This document shows positions 1-9,489 of a stretch of DNA of 57,500 nucleotides, in pieces. The position numbers and the translations under genes are program-made. The stretch is from Symbiodinium natans (lineage: Eukaryota; Sar; Dinophyceae; Suessiales; Symbiodiniaceae): positions 490,001 through 547,500 of the forward strand of contig CAJNDS010002160.1 of NCBI GenBank assembly GCA_905221605.1, given 5' to 3'. How positions within the stretch are numbered: the stretch's first letter is position 1; each line of letters starts with the position of its first letter. Under the pieces are notes generated by a model. That model had not been told where the DNA came from. It saw only the letters and a list, made by a program, of their open reading frames with translations, and did not search any database.

Positions 1-1
1 G

Positions 2-64
2 ACTGAACGTCCTCATATCGGACCAAGTGTGCCTCATCGGTACGGTTTGCAAATGCGGATGTGA
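2..64 (+). pseudogene. Endonuclease fragment in a shifted frame, upstream of the LINE ORF
   Basis: Reading from base 2 gives a short peptide containing HIGPSV and ending at TGA 62-64. Its position and look suit the endonuclease stretch just before the NTW and SQID motifs of the downstream ORF. The downstream frame has its own stop at 4-6. A one-base indel near 55-64 would explain both, from decay or a sequence error. Confidence 0.4.
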
Positions 65-3000
65 AGACGCTGCCCTCGCTCTGCAAATCCTGTGGACTCA
101 CTGCGCTGAACACATGGGCTTCTGGCCATCGCAGTACGTATACTAACAGTGATGGCACATATTCCTCGCAGATCGATTTTATGCTGGTCAGACTGCACGA
201 TGCTCGGAGGAGATCCAAAGAGGCCTACTCTGATAAGAACTTTCCTGTGGCTGCCTACAGAGATGGATCAAAACATTTTCCAGTGCGAGCTACTCTGTTC
301 ATTCCTCCTTACAGTCCTACGCCCAGCAAGCCACGGCCGTTTGATGCCACAGCCCTGGATGCGAGCTTTCGGCGGAAAGATGACAACTGGCATGCATACT
401 CACATCGTCTGACGGAAGCAGTGGTGAGGACAATGCAAGAGAGACCGTCTTGGCAAGAACTGGATGAAGTGATGGTTCGTGTATCAGCTGAGCACTATCC
501 TCCTCCACGCAAGTCTCAGCCAGCAGCAGGTCCAATTCATCAGGAATATTGGAAGAAAGTGCGGCAAATCCAGGCGCACAAGCGGGCTGGAACCGAGCAT
601 AATCCAGACTGCCAGAAGCTTGTGGAGGACATCAAAGAGGAGGCGCGGGCTTTCAAAAAACAGCAAAAACAAAGAAAGCTAGAGAAGCAAGAGCAGTTGC
701 TTCTACAAGCCCAGGAAGATAAAAGGCAACAATCCCACAAACTGGCTCATGCTCTCAGGAAACTTGCTCCGTGGCGCCCAGTGCAGAGAGTCAACCTAAG
801 AGATCAAGCAGGTGAGCCGCTTGATACGGAGGCCTCGCTAAAAACTATGCGCGAATACTCGAATCAAATCTTCTCCAAAAGTCCTCCTTTGCACTCAGTT
901 GCCGCTGTGCCCAGAACAGCGATCACCGCCTTGCAGGTATCCTCGCAAATCAAGACAGTGCCAGTAGGGAAAGCAGTCCCCAGCACCTCAGCCCCAGTAT
1001 CAGCTTGGAAGAGTCTAGGTCCTGACGCCCACGAACACATAGCAGGTCTAATCAACTCTGAGGTGTCTCAATCAGAAATTTCCCCTTATCTAAAGGACCC
1101 TCGAATTGCATGGATCCCCAAGCCGGGCAAGCCAGCCACCGCCATGAAAAACCTGAGGCCCATAGGAGTCATCAGCGTGCCAGGCAAAGTGCTAGCAGGC
1201 GCAGTGAAGACTCGCATTGCACCAGCATTGCAGGTGAGCTCCCAGCTTCAGCCTCAATTTGCTTACATTCGGCAGAGGGGGGTGCGGGACGCTATCGCGA
1301 AAGCATGTCAGCACCTCGATTTCGCGCAGCAGCTCCGTCAAGAGCATCGGCGGGACCTGCACAAGTCCCAACGCGGAGCCAAGCAGGCTCAGCTGTCAGG
1401 GGCACTCACTATTTCGGTTGATCTGAGCAAAGCTTTTGATTCTGTTAATAGACATGAGCTGCTAGCTGCCTTGGATCGCCTGGGAACAGACCCTGTTACG
1501 AAAGAACTGGTAGTTCAACTACACAGTGAGACCTCCTACAACATGGGCACAGGTGGACTAGAGATTCAAGTTCCCACTTCTTCAGGAATCAAACAAGGTT
1601 GTAAGCTAGCCCCGGCATTGTGGTCTGCGCTGACACTTCTAGTCATGAGCAGAATGGAGCAGAAATGGGGCCCAGATAGCAAGCAAGCTAGGGACATCCT
1701 AACGGTCTTTGCAGACGATTTCCTGCTCCAGGAAACCTTCTCGAGCTTTCCTGAACTTCAGAAAGTCCTGCTCAGAATAGAGGCTCTCTTTCAGTCTCTT
1801 GAGGACGTGGGGCTGGAAGTCAATCCAACGAAGTCCAAAGCCTTGCTAATGGTTCAGGGCACTCAGCAGTCCATCTTTCGCAAGAAGCACACGATGCGCA
1901 AAGAGAAGCAGTTGCACATCGTCCTTCCCTCAGGACATAAGATTCCGATTCATCACAAACTAACATATCTAGGGGTGCAGCTCAGCTATGGATCCTACAA
2001 AGACCAGACGGTTGACTATAGGATCGCCCAAGCTCAAGGCAAGTTTGAGCTACTTCGACACATCCTGTGCTCCACTAAGGCCTTGGAGGCTTCAAAGAAG
2101 TTGGAGATCTGGAGGGTCTATGTGGAATCCTCACTCTTGCATGGGCTTGTGGCCACTGGCGTCACCTCATCAGGTCTTCAGAAGCTTCAGAGTAAATACT
2201 CTAGGATGCTAAGATCCATCTTTAAGCAACATCAGCACTACAGCCATATTGACACGAAGACTCTGTTCGAGCAATACAAGGTTCAGTCTCCTCAAGCAGT
2301 TTTGATCAGCCAGATGAAAAACTATCAAGACGCACTAGATGCCTATCAGAAGTCCAACCCGGATCAGAACATACAGAGGCATCTGGGACTTAGAGGTAGG
2401 ATTGTTGCGCTGCAACTGGAGCTTCAGAGCATGCATTTAGACTTGACTGAGGCAGATCAGGCGGTACCGTGCTCTCTGTGCGATCGGCAATTCTCCAGCG
2501 CTAAGGGTCTTCAGCAACATACTCTGGTGAAGCATGGAGGACAGCGTGCGAATCAGCTAGGCCCAAAATTTCAGGTCACTGTGCATAGCTGCAAAGGACT
2601 TCCGCAATGTGCGGCATGCAACAGGCAGTTGCGCACAATGCATCAACTTCGCAGACATGTGGAGTCAGGCATTTGCCCTCAGCTGCACGAGCTGAAAGAA
2701 CGAGCCAAATCCTGTACAAGCTCAGAAAGCATAGCAATGATCTATCAGTCTAGCGTGCAGGAACAACTTAAGAAGGATCCTGATCTTCTACTAAAAAAGA
2801 GACATGTCACTCAGCATCTATTAACGAACTGCAGTCTCTGTGGGCAATACATTGTTGGCCACAAAGGAGTGAAACAGCACATTCAGAAAGCTCATCCCGC
2901 TTTCTGGGCACAATCCTCGGCATCCATTCTTGCCAACATGCGAACACATAAGCGCCTCCTGCACAAAAAAGAAGAATGTAGGTATTGTCGCATTGTGGTA

Positions 3001-4011
3001 GATGCTCCAGTACGCCATGCAGAGCAATGTGTGGTTCTGCTTCAGACATACGCCATGAGTGCAGCTTGTGCCAAGCCTATGGAGCTGCCAGATCTCTTCA
3101 GTGCAGATCCTCCAATTAGCCAGGTGAGAGGAAGGGAGGCTTTCTCCCAGGAGGCTTCCTCCAGCAGCCGAGCTTCTTTGCTGACATACACCGCACGCGT
3201 CTCGGGTCGTTCAACCACTGCACCTCCCACAGCTTCCATGCAAGACGCTGCCTGGCGTCTAGCTTATCATAATCCGCATCAACTGTGCTATGCACACACG
3301 GTCGTTCATATCCTTATCTCTCTCTTGTCAGACGGGCTGTTCCCAGATCCTTCTTTAAATTCCGTCCTAACGGAAATAGGTTCCCTGAATGGCAGATCCT
3401 CTCATGCGGATGTTCGGAGGTTGCGACATCTTCGTCCGCTGCTAGCGGGATGGCGATTACGACCCAGGCAGGAGGATGCATCTCAATTTCTGTTGCATAT
3501 CTCTCAGCGTATTCCAGATCTTTCATCAGATAAATGGGAGGCGCGAGTTCATATCTCAGCACCGGAGGAACGCATAAGTGTTGAGGAAAAAGGTGGCTTG
3601 ATTCTGTATCTACCCGAGCCGCCGGATGGACTCTCGACTCTTCAGCAATCAGTAACACAATGGACGAACAGGGGTAGTGTGTTTGCCTTGCTTCCAGATA
3701 CAAGACTCATTTGCTTACAAATTCAAAGATTTGATCAGCAAATCAAAACTTCCCGCCCACAAGCGCTGGACACAGTTCTTGAGATGCCAATGTTTCAAGA
3801 TAACGGAACCTCAACAGAAGCAGTGTCCTTTAGCCTCTATGCATTCATTATCCATATCGGCGAAGACTGGAGCTCTGGACATTACCGAGCGGGGTTTTGG
3901 AGAGATGGAGTTGCGTACCTAGCTGATGATAGTGATCCGCCAAGATGCACCATGCTCCTCTCGGATCAAATATGCCGAGGATCGTACTTGGCCTTCTATG
4001 TAAGAGATTAG
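61..4011 (+). CDS. LINE polyprotein: endonuclease (C-terminal part), reverse transcriptase, C2H2 fingers, USP-like protease
   Basis: The ORF has 1316 codons and ends at TAG 4009-4011. Residues 14-80 resemble the end of an AP-type endonuclease (SQIDF near residue 37, then KHFPV). RT occupies about residues 345-700: the fingers have PKPGK and RPIGV, motif A reads VDLSKAFD, motif B reads GIKQGC, and motif C is FADD at 550-553. Three C2H2 fingers start at C804, C850 and C924. The C-terminus (about 1060-1316) resembles a ubiquitin-specific protease: a Cys box NPHQLCY (C1076), QEDA at 1137-1140, a His box SGHY (H1274) and DDSD (D1289/D1290). RT and fingers are standard for target-primed reverse transcription; the USP domain is unusual. 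The first codon is GTG and is probably not the real start. Endonuclease-like sequence continues upstream in another frame (bases 2-61, HIGPSV), so a frameshift near 55-64 is likely. Confidence 0.85.
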   Translation: MKTLPSLCKSCGLTALNTWASGHRSTYTNSDGTYSSQIDFMLVRLHDARRRSKEAYSDKNFPVAAYRDGSKHFPVRATLFIPPYSPTPSKPRPFDATALDASFRRKDDNWHAYSHRLTEAVVRTMQERPSWQELDEVMVRVSAEHYPPPRKSQPAAGPIHQEYWKKVRQIQAHKRAGTEHNPDCQKLVEDIKEEARAFKKQQKQRKLEKQEQLLLQAQEDKRQQSHKLAHALRKLAPWRPVQRVNLRDQAGEPLDTEASLKTMREYSNQIFSKSPPLHSVAAVPRTAITALQVSSQIKTVPVGKAVPSTSAPVSAWKSLGPDAHEHIAGLINSEVSQSEISPYLKDPRIAWIPKPGKPATAMKNLRPIGVISVPGKVLAGAVKTRIAPALQVSSQLQPQFAYIRQRGVRDAIAKACQHLDFAQQLRQEHRRDLHKSQRGAKQAQLSGALTISVDLSKAFDSVNRHELLAALDRLGTDPVTKELVVQLHSETSYNMGTGGLEIQVPTSSGIKQGCKLAPALWSALTLLVMSRMEQKWGPDSKQARDILTVFADDFLLQETFSSFPELQKVLLRIEALFQSLEDVGLEVNPTKSKALLMVQGTQQSIFRKKHTMRKEKQLHIVLPSGHKIPIHHKLTYLGVQLSYGSYKDQTVDYRIAQAQGKFELLRHILCSTKALEASKKLEIWRVYVESSLLHGLVATGVTSSGLQKLQSKYSRMLRSIFKQHQHYSHIDTKTLFEQYKVQSPQAVLISQMKNYQDALDAYQKSNPDQNIQRHLGLRGRIVALQLELQSMHLDLTEADQAVPCSLCDRQFSSAKGLQQHTLVKHGGQRANQLGPKFQVTVHSCKGLPQCAACNRQLRTMHQLRRHVESGICPQLHELKERAKSCTSSESIAMIYQSSVQEQLKKDPDLLLKKRHVTQHLLTNCSLCGQYIVGHKGVKQHIQKAHPAFWAQSSASILANMRTHKRLLHKKEECRYCRIVVDAPVRHAEQCVVLLQTYAMSAACAKPMELPDLFSADPPISQVRGREAFSQEASSSSRASLLTYTARVSGRSTTAPPTASMQDAAWRLAYHNPHQLCYAHTVVHILISLLSDGLFPDPSLNSVLTEIGSLNGRSSHADVRRLRHLRPLLAGWRLRPRQEDASQFLLHISQRIPDLSSDKWEARVHISAPEERISVEEKGGLILYLPEPPDGLSTLQQSVTQWTNRGSVFALLPDTRLICLQIQRFDQQIKTSRPQALDTVLEMPMFQDNGTSTEAVSFSLYAFIIHIGEDWSSGHYRAGFWRDGVAYLADDSDPPRCTMLLSDQICRGSYLAFYVRD

Positions 4012-4076
4012 ATTCAGCCAGGCAGCCATGAGGCAGGCCTTTGCCCAATTGTCAGCACCCGCCAAGTCCAAGCACG

Positions 4077-4320
4077 CATGCGGAGGTTTCCTCCGGAGGC
4101 ATCCTCCGCAGCAGTGTTCTTTCTTAAAGAAGACCTATCTTCCTGCTGTTGCTTAAGGCAACTAGGCATGAATGCTGCCCTGCGCGCAATAAAGCCATGA
4201 TCTCGTGCTAAAAAGTACAGTCTCTTGCATGAACCTTCACATGCGGAGGTTTCCTCCGGAGGCTTCCTCCCCGGTAGTGTTTCTTACAGTAGACCGTTCT
4301 GCCTGCTGTAGCGTAAGGCC
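4077..4320 (+). repeat. Two copies of a hairpin-bearing unit in the LINE 3' region
   Basis: A unit starting CATGCGGAGGTTTCCTCC occurs at 4077 and again at 4240, 163 bp apart. It is followed in both by a related stretch with GTGTT.CTT and CCTGCTGT. In the first copy GCGGAGG pairs with CCTCCGC to form a short hairpin. A shorter relative of the core lies at about 4757. This is noncoding 3' sequence. Confidence 0.7.
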
Positions 4321-4471
4321 AAGCTTACCCATTTTTGTCCCTGAACCTGAAGCATCTGTAAGAGCCCTGTGCGCATTTCCTTTGACCCCAGCAAAATTCC
4401 CCCCCGAACATGTGAGGCCTCCTCAAGGACGGTGGGTTCAACTTAGAGTCACTTTTTCGGATGCAACCTGC

Positions 4472-4922
4472 CTTGTCGCAGCGCTGGCCCCGAGAGCCGT
4501 GCAAGGTGTCCCAGGTCAGGTGCTTCCCTCTTCGCAAAGTACTCGTACCTATGTGAGACCTCCTCCAGCCTGGTGGGTTAAGTTCGGTCAGTTGGGGTCA
4601 CATTTTCTCGACCAGGTATGAAATTTTGCCCTGTCGCAGCGCTGGCCCCAGGAGCCGCGCAAGGCGTCCCAGGTCAGGCTTCGCAAACTCAGCTTCCCTG
4701 CATCCAATTTGGGCATCCTACTTGGAACGTGCAAGTTGATTCATTGCATCAGATTAGGAGGTTTCCTCCTTAATATCCTTAACCCCACATTTTCTCGACC
4801 AGGTGTGAAATTTTGCCCTGTCGCAGCGCTGGCCCCAGGAGCCGCGCAAGGCGTCCCAGGTCAGGCTTCGCAAACTCAGCTTCCCTGCATCCAATTTGGG
4901 CATCCTACTTGGAACGTGCAAG
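4472..4922 (+). repeat. Direct repeats in the LINE 3' region (137 bp twice; a core three times)
   Basis: Segments 4599-4735 and 4786-4922 are both 137 bp and nearly identical, running from CACATTTTCTCGACCAGG to CTTGGAACGTGCAAG. The inner core GTCGCAGCGCTGGCCCC with the following 35 bases also occurs at about 4472, so there are three copies. Such internal repeats are common in LINE untranslated regions; their role is unknown. Confidence 0.8.
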
Positions 4923-5689
4923 GCCGCCTTGGTGCGCTCTGCCTACGGCCCTCTGCCAGTTGTTTAGCGTTACCTGTGTGAGACGTCACTAGACGGGAAC
5001 GCTGAGTGTCGGCCTCACCAGAGGTACGGCTCGCTAAACAGCTGGTGCGTGGGTGCTGGACGCAGTGACTCACAGTAGGGTGTCGGGGTAGCCGCGCTTA
5101 CTTTTCCTCTTTTGCAGTGCTGAGTACTTGATATCGGAGGCTGCCTCCGTGCGAACTTCATTTCTTCATCGTTTCGCTGCATCAGACCAGGAGATGTCCT
5201 CTTGATTTCCTCAAGTACTCTGCCAAATCAGATTCAGTATAGCAGGTAGTGAGACCTGGCAATCTGGAGGAAGCGATCCTCTCGAAGTCCAAAAGGCCGG
5301 ACTGTGAAATAAAAAAGGCGGGTGAGACCTTCTATATCACACTTGCCCGCCTTAATCACACCAAACTCAGCTAGCGCACAGCTATAGCCTGCAACACAAC
5401 ATCGGGGCCAGCCGGCACTGCAGCAGTCGCGGGTGCAGGTGAGCCAGTAGGAAGCGGTCGTAGGGTGCCCAGCCAGCACAGCGCTATCGCAGCCCTGAGG
5501 GGCGGATGCATTCCACATACTCGAACATAGCTGTGCACAACAATCCTTTCAGCAGCCCTGAGGGGCGTGAAGTACGAACTAGCAAAGACTGCTGGAGCTC
5601 CCAAGGCGGATACAGAGTAGCCGACGTGCCGAGGATCCAAAGTGATCAGAGGTCCACATGCTGATTCTGGCAGTGAGTGCAATGCAAAA
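4923..5689 (+). other. Remainder of the LINE 3' region
   Basis: No convincing ORF. It holds one more GCCTCCGTGCG/CTTCATTTCTTCATCG segment related to the upstream repeats (about 5150-5215), an inverted repeat at 5315-5353, and two copies of GCAGCCCTGAGGGGCG (about 5491 and 5552). It ends directly before the (TTG)n tract. Confidence 0.55.
5315..5353. other. Inverted repeat with AAGGCGGG arms
   Basis: AAGGCGGGT at 5315 pairs with its near-complement ending at 5353 (CCCGCCTT), with a loop of about 20 bases. It could fold in the LINE 3' RNA and act in recognition by its own RT, as 3' stem-loops do in some LINEs. That role is an inference. Confidence 0.5.
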
Positions 5690-5690
5690 A

Positions 5691-5738
<48 letters not shown>

Positions 5739-5794
5739 GGTTGTTGTTGGTTGTTGTGGTTGTTGTTGGTTGTGTGTTGTTGTGTGGTTGTCTG

Positions 5795-5825
<31 letters not shown>

Positions 5826-5827
5826 GG

Positions 5828-5876
<49 letters not shown>

Positions 5877-5887
5877 GGTTGTTGTTG
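5690..5887 (+). repeat. (TTG)n microsatellite, interrupted
   Basis: About 200 bp of TTG/GTT triplets, broken by TGG and TGTG variants at 5737-5800. All long ORFs here (poly-Leu, poly-Cys, poly-Val or poly-Gln) come from the triplet repeat and are not genes. TTG is a notably common simple repeat in some dinoflagellate genomes, from general knowledge. Confidence 0.95.
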
Positions 5888-5919
5888 AGAGTTTAGGGTG
5901 TAAGGTTCCGGGTCTCTTC

Positions 5920-6360
5920 TACAGTGTGGCCGTGGATTCCTCCACGGTGCTTGTGAGCACGAACACCTCCACGGTGTTTGCGAACGTGAAGACTGCAAAT
6001 GCTGAACATGAACACCTCCACGGTGTTTGCGAACGTGAAAACTGTACATGCACACTTCCACAGTGTGGCCATGCACCTCCACGGTGTTTCTGAACATGAA
6101 CACCTCCACGGTGTTTGCGAACGTGAAAACTGTACATGCACACTTCCACAGTGTGGCCATGCACCTCCACGGTGTTTCTGAACATGAACACCTCCACGGT
6201 GTTTGCGAACGTGAAAACTGTACATGCACACTTCCACAGTGTGGCCATGCACCTCCACGGTGTTTCTGAACATGAACACCTCCACGGTGTTTGTAAACAT
6301 GAAGACGGTAGACGACGCTCCCAAAGTGTGGCCACGAACACCTCCACGGTGTTTGTCTGA
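5920..6360. repeat. Minisatellite with an 88-bp unit and hairpin subunits
   Basis: The anchor CAGTGTGGCC recurs at 6061, 6149 and 6237, exactly 88 bp apart, with degenerate units on both sides. Each unit holds three subunits of the form ACACYTCCACRGTGT, which can fold with TCCAC as the loop. The ORFs crossing this region in several frames simply follow the 88-bp period, which leaves a remainder of one base on division by three. Confidence 0.9.
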
Positions 6361-6361
6361 G

Positions 6362-6405
6362 GCCCTGCTGCTGATCGTGGGCGTGCCCGGCTGTGGGCGA
6401 CAGCC
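6362..6405 (+). CDS. Possible exon with a P-loop-like peptide
   Basis: The frame reads ALLLIVGVPGCGR. This resembles a beta strand and Walker A loop (GxxGxGK) in which the Lys would have to come from a following exon. GCGACA after CTGTGG could be a GC-type donor. The piece is short, and the reading depends on an assumed splice. Confidence 0.18.
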
Positions 6406-6592
6406 CGTTAGATTTAGGGTTTAGTGTTTAGGGTTTAGGGTTTAGGGTATAGGGTTTAGGGTCCAGGGTACATGTGCTTAGGGTTTAAAGTTCCGGGTTT
6501 AGGCTTTGGGGCTTAGGGTTTTTCGGGGGTTTAGAAGGTTTGGGGATACGAGGTTTGGGGTTTAGGGCTCAGCTTTACGGATCAAACAGAGA

Positions 6593-6720
6593 GTCAGAGG
6601 TGGTTCTCCACAACTATGGAGTGGCACTTGGGGTGCTGTCGAACCCCTCTAACAGTCAGCTGCCTGAGGTGCAACCCCCTCCATACCTCTGCTGGATGAA
6701 CAATAAACCCTAAACCCCCA
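6593..6720 (+). CDS. Candidate exon, unknown protein
   Basis: An open frame reads SEVVLHNYGVALGVLSNPS and continues to a stop at the CCCTAAA sequence that follows. It resembles real protein but no family is recognised. An open frame this long occurs often by chance in six frames. Confidence 0.2.
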
Positions 6721-6747
6721 AGCCCAAAAACCAAAACACCAAGCTAC

Positions 6748-6875
6748 CACTTGCTTAAGAACCCCCCATAGTAAACATATTGTCCTTATAAGGGTAGTAT
6801 GGGGATTCTTTATATATATATATATAAATATAAATAATATTCATATTTCCTTTTTTGTGGGTACTTAAGCAAATG
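6748..6875. repeat. Foldback (MITE-like) element, TTGCTTAAG arms
   Basis: CACTTGCTTAAGAACCC at 6748 is matched in inverted orientation by GGGTACTTAAGCAAATG ending at 6875. The interior is AT-rich with a (TA)n run. A related arm, GTTCTTAAGCAA, lies at about 56371. Probably a small nonautonomous DNA element. Confidence 0.55.
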
Positions 6876-6955
6876 TTGGCAAACCCGAAACCCGAAACCC
6901 TGAACCATCCAGTCCAGGGCCACGATGGCTATACGGTTTAGGCTCTAAGGCTCCC

Positions 6956-7041
6956 TTAAGGTTTAGGGTTTAGGGTTTAGGGTTTAGGGTTTAGTGTTTA
7001 GGGTTTAGGGTTTAGGGTTTAGGGTTTAGGGTTTAGGGTTT
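6956..7041 (+). repeat. TTTAGGG array
   Basis: About 12 heptamers in plus orientation with one TTTAGTG variant. A further array of the same orientation lies at 7155-7235. Confidence 0.95.
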
Positions 7042-7154
7042 TAAACCCCAAACCATGACCCGACCCCGCCAAAACCCTGAACCCCTCAAAGCCCGGCGTG
7101 GAGGCCTGCAAAGCTGCGCAGATGTTGCCGACCAGGGAGTCCATATCCTTCCGG

Positions 7155-7235
7155 TCTAGGGTTTAGGGTTTAGGGGTTTAGGGTTTAGGGTTTAGGGTTT
7201 AGGGTTTCGGGTTTAGGGTTTAGGGTTTATAGGGT
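7155..7235 (+). repeat. TTTAGGG array
   Basis: About ten heptamers, some of eight bases or with TTTCGGG, grading into looser TATAGGGTT words up to 7390. Confidence 0.9.
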
Positions 7236-7583
7236 TGATTATAGGGTTTATAGTTGTTCATTATAGGGTTTATGGGGTTTATAGGGTTTAGAGGTTTTAC
7301 AGGGTTTAGAGGGTTGTATAGGGTTTGTGTAGAATTTTTTGGGGCTCCATAGAGTTTACTAGGGTCTTACAGGGTTTGATGGGGCTTTACAGGGTGTATA
7401 GGGTTCGGGGGCGTAAGGTCTGGGAACTTTGGGGGGGCATCTGGCCTTCGGTTAGGCCTTGGGCTTTTCTTCTGGTTGGTCTATAGGCTTGAAAGAAGTC
7501 GTGGATGTGGGAGACGTGAGGTTTAGGAACTACTGGGTGTAGGGCTTGGGGTTTATAGGCTTTAGGGTTTAGGATTTGGGGTC

Positions 7584-7877
7584 TTAATGTTTTGAATTGG
7601 TGTACCATGCTTCGCTCCTCTCTACGGAGACGGCCATCCCACAAAGGAAGCAGGCGGGGATTCGCCGGATCAGTCGGCATACTATGGCGTGGGCGTCCGC
7701 ACTACCTTCTGTGTGGGAGATCAAGGACAACATCCCGATCCAAGAGTCGACGTCTACATCCAAGCGAATCACGGCGCTGTAGAGGTCCGGAGCGAGCGTA
7801 ACGAAGAGCAAAACTCGTCCATGCAGGAGCCAGAGAGTGAGAGATCCGGCTGACCAACTCTTCGCCATGTTTGCCAC
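7584..7877 (-). CDS. Candidate exon or small protein, 97 codons
   Basis: The minus-strand frame is open from 7877 to 7584, one of the longest non-repeat frames in this region. It has hydrophobic stretches (LTLWLLHGRVLLFVTLAP, then SWIGMLSLISH) and Cys (PACFLCG). The first Met lies directly next to the TTTAGGG array at 7889. A competing plus frame at 7592-7801 is Arg/Ser-rich and less protein-like. The family is not recognised, and the true exon ends are unknown. Confidence 0.35.
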   Translation of the reverse strand: MANMAKSWSAGSLTLWLLHGRVLLFVTLAPDLYSAVIRLDVDVDSWIGMLSLISHTEGSADAHAIVCRLIRRIPACFLCGMAVSVERSEAWYTNSKH

Positions 7878-7888
7878 CAGACCCCAGC

Positions 7889-7971
7889 AGGGTTTAGGGT
7901 TTAGGGTTTAGGGTTTAGGGTTTAGGGTTTTGGGTTTAGGGTTTAGGGTTTAGGGTTTAGGGTTTAGGGTT
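7889..7971 (+). repeat. TTTAGGG array
   Basis: About 12 heptamers, one of them TTTTGGG. Confidence 0.95.
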
Positions 7972-8483
7972 GAGCCCAAACCCCTGAATAGGCCCTCGGG
8001 ATGAACCTAAAGCTTTGTGTAGAGGAGCTCTCCTAGTAAGGCTGGGCGCAGCCATTACGCCCCAAACCCCACGTACCCTCCACGTGCAACTCCCATCCCT
8101 TAATCTCCCAATATAACCCCTAAAGAACCCTCCCTATATACCTAATTAGCCCCTAAACAACCCCTAAACCTTTAACCCTTGCACGCAAGCCACAGCCTCA
8201 AGCCCTAAAACCTTCAGCCCCAAAACACAAATCGAAAGCACAGCCCAGAAACCCTTTGAACTCCCACTTAAACACCTTCAACTACAGACTTGCAGATGTG
8301 AAGAACCAGACCGACATTGCTTGTGCCATATGTAATACCCAAACCCTAAACCCTACATCCTAAACCCTAAACCCGAAACCCTAAACCCTAAACCACCGAA
8401 AAGCTTGAACCCCAAAGATCCCGAAAGACCCCTCCACCGGCCCTAAACTTTAAATCCCTGATCCCCCAATGCCTCCGAGCCCT

Positions 8484-8693
8484 GGAACCGACGGTTTAGG
8501 GTTTAGGGTTTGGGGTTTGGGGTTTGGGGTTTAGGGTTTGGGGTTTAGGGTTTAGGGTGTAGGGTTTAGGGTTTAGGGTGTAGGGTTTAGGGCCAGGGTT
8601 TAGGGTTTAGCCTAAACCCCAAACCCTAAACCCTGAAACTTAAAACCCTAAACCCTAAACCCTGAAACGTAAAACCCTAAACCCTAAACCCTC
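8484..8693. repeat. Inverted telomere-like arrays meeting head to head
   Basis: TTTAGGG and TTTGGGG units run in plus orientation to about 8611 and switch at once to CCCTAAA units up to 8693. G-strand followed by C-strand is the arrangement expected of an end-to-end telomere fusion. Here it is one of many orientation switches. Confidence 0.85.
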
Positions 8694-9489
8694 TGCGCCC
8701 TTCCGGCCCTCCCATGATGTCCGTGATGCTCGGTAGCTCGACCCGCCTCTCTCGGCCTGGACGTTGGGAGCCCTAAGCTCGCAAAAGGAAAGCCCTGAGC
8801 CCTAAACTTAAAACCTCTAATCCCCCCCCCCCCCCCAAACCCTAAACCCCAAACCCCAAACCCTAAGCCCTAAACCCTAGGGGCTCGTTGGGTGCACTTG
8901 AACCGTTTAACCGGGGGGGCTTCGGAGGTATGGGTCCCTTCAAAGAATTGGGGGGGGGGGGGGGCGCTTTGGGCTTTCAGAGGACCCGAAACCCTAACCC
9001 ATGGGATCCGAGCAGGTTTAGGGAATTTTGTTATGGTTTCTGAAGGGCTAATAGGCTTTTGGTGGGGGTTCACAGGGTTGATAGTGTTGTTTTAGGGTTT
9101 GACGGGTCTTTTTTAAAGGGTCTGTACAGGGTCCCAAGGCTTCTTACAGGCTTTACAGGGCTGCGGCTTCAACCCACCTTGGAATGAGATCACCACCGTC
9201 TTGAGGTTTAGGGTTTAGGGTCCACTTTCGGTAGAACTCTCAGATCCCATGGGGGTCGCTATGGTTTAAGCGACGACCTGAAGGTTTAAGGTTTAGGGCG
9301 TTCACGGCTAAACTGCCTGAATCCGAAAACCCCGAAGATGCGGCATGAGTAGGACACCCTTCCCCCCCTAAGCCGTGTCCTTTGAACCACAATTTGATTT
9401 TGGCTTGGGGTTTGGGTGCAGGCTTTAAGGCTCGTTTAGGTAGATTCCTGCCAGTTGTGGGGCTTACTGAGGGTTTTGATTACTGAACG

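Larger units (their letters stand above)
1..5689 (+). mobile_element. Non-LTR (LINE-type) retrotransposon, 5' part outside the window
   Basis: The element enters at the left edge in the last part of an AP-type endonuclease domain. It runs through reverse transcriptase and zinc fingers and ends in a long repeat-rich 3' region that stops at a (TTG)n tract. The order endonuclease, RT, C2H2 fingers is typical of LINEs. The simple-repeat tail fits the way many LINEs end, so I place the 3' end at about 5689; this end is inferred, since neither a poly(A) tail nor a target duplication is visible. Confidence 0.75.

Noticed and set aside
4205-4981. ORFs of 90-138 codons in the LINE 3' region
   Set aside because: They follow the direct repeats of that region and end at unrelated places in each copy. 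No domain is seen.
5642-6093. Poly-Leu, poly-Cys, poly-Val and poly-Gln ORFs
   Set aside because: They are direct translations of the (TTG)n tract and continue into the 88-bp minisatellite.
5893-6347. Minus-strand ORFs of 140-216 codons with Trp/His/Cys-rich repeats
   Set aside because: They follow the 88-bp minisatellite in several frames at once, as a repeat with a length not divisible by three would give.
8892-9095. 67-codon ORFs on both strands
   Set aside because: They include a long G run and repeat-derived ends, and neither strand shows a motif or splice site.
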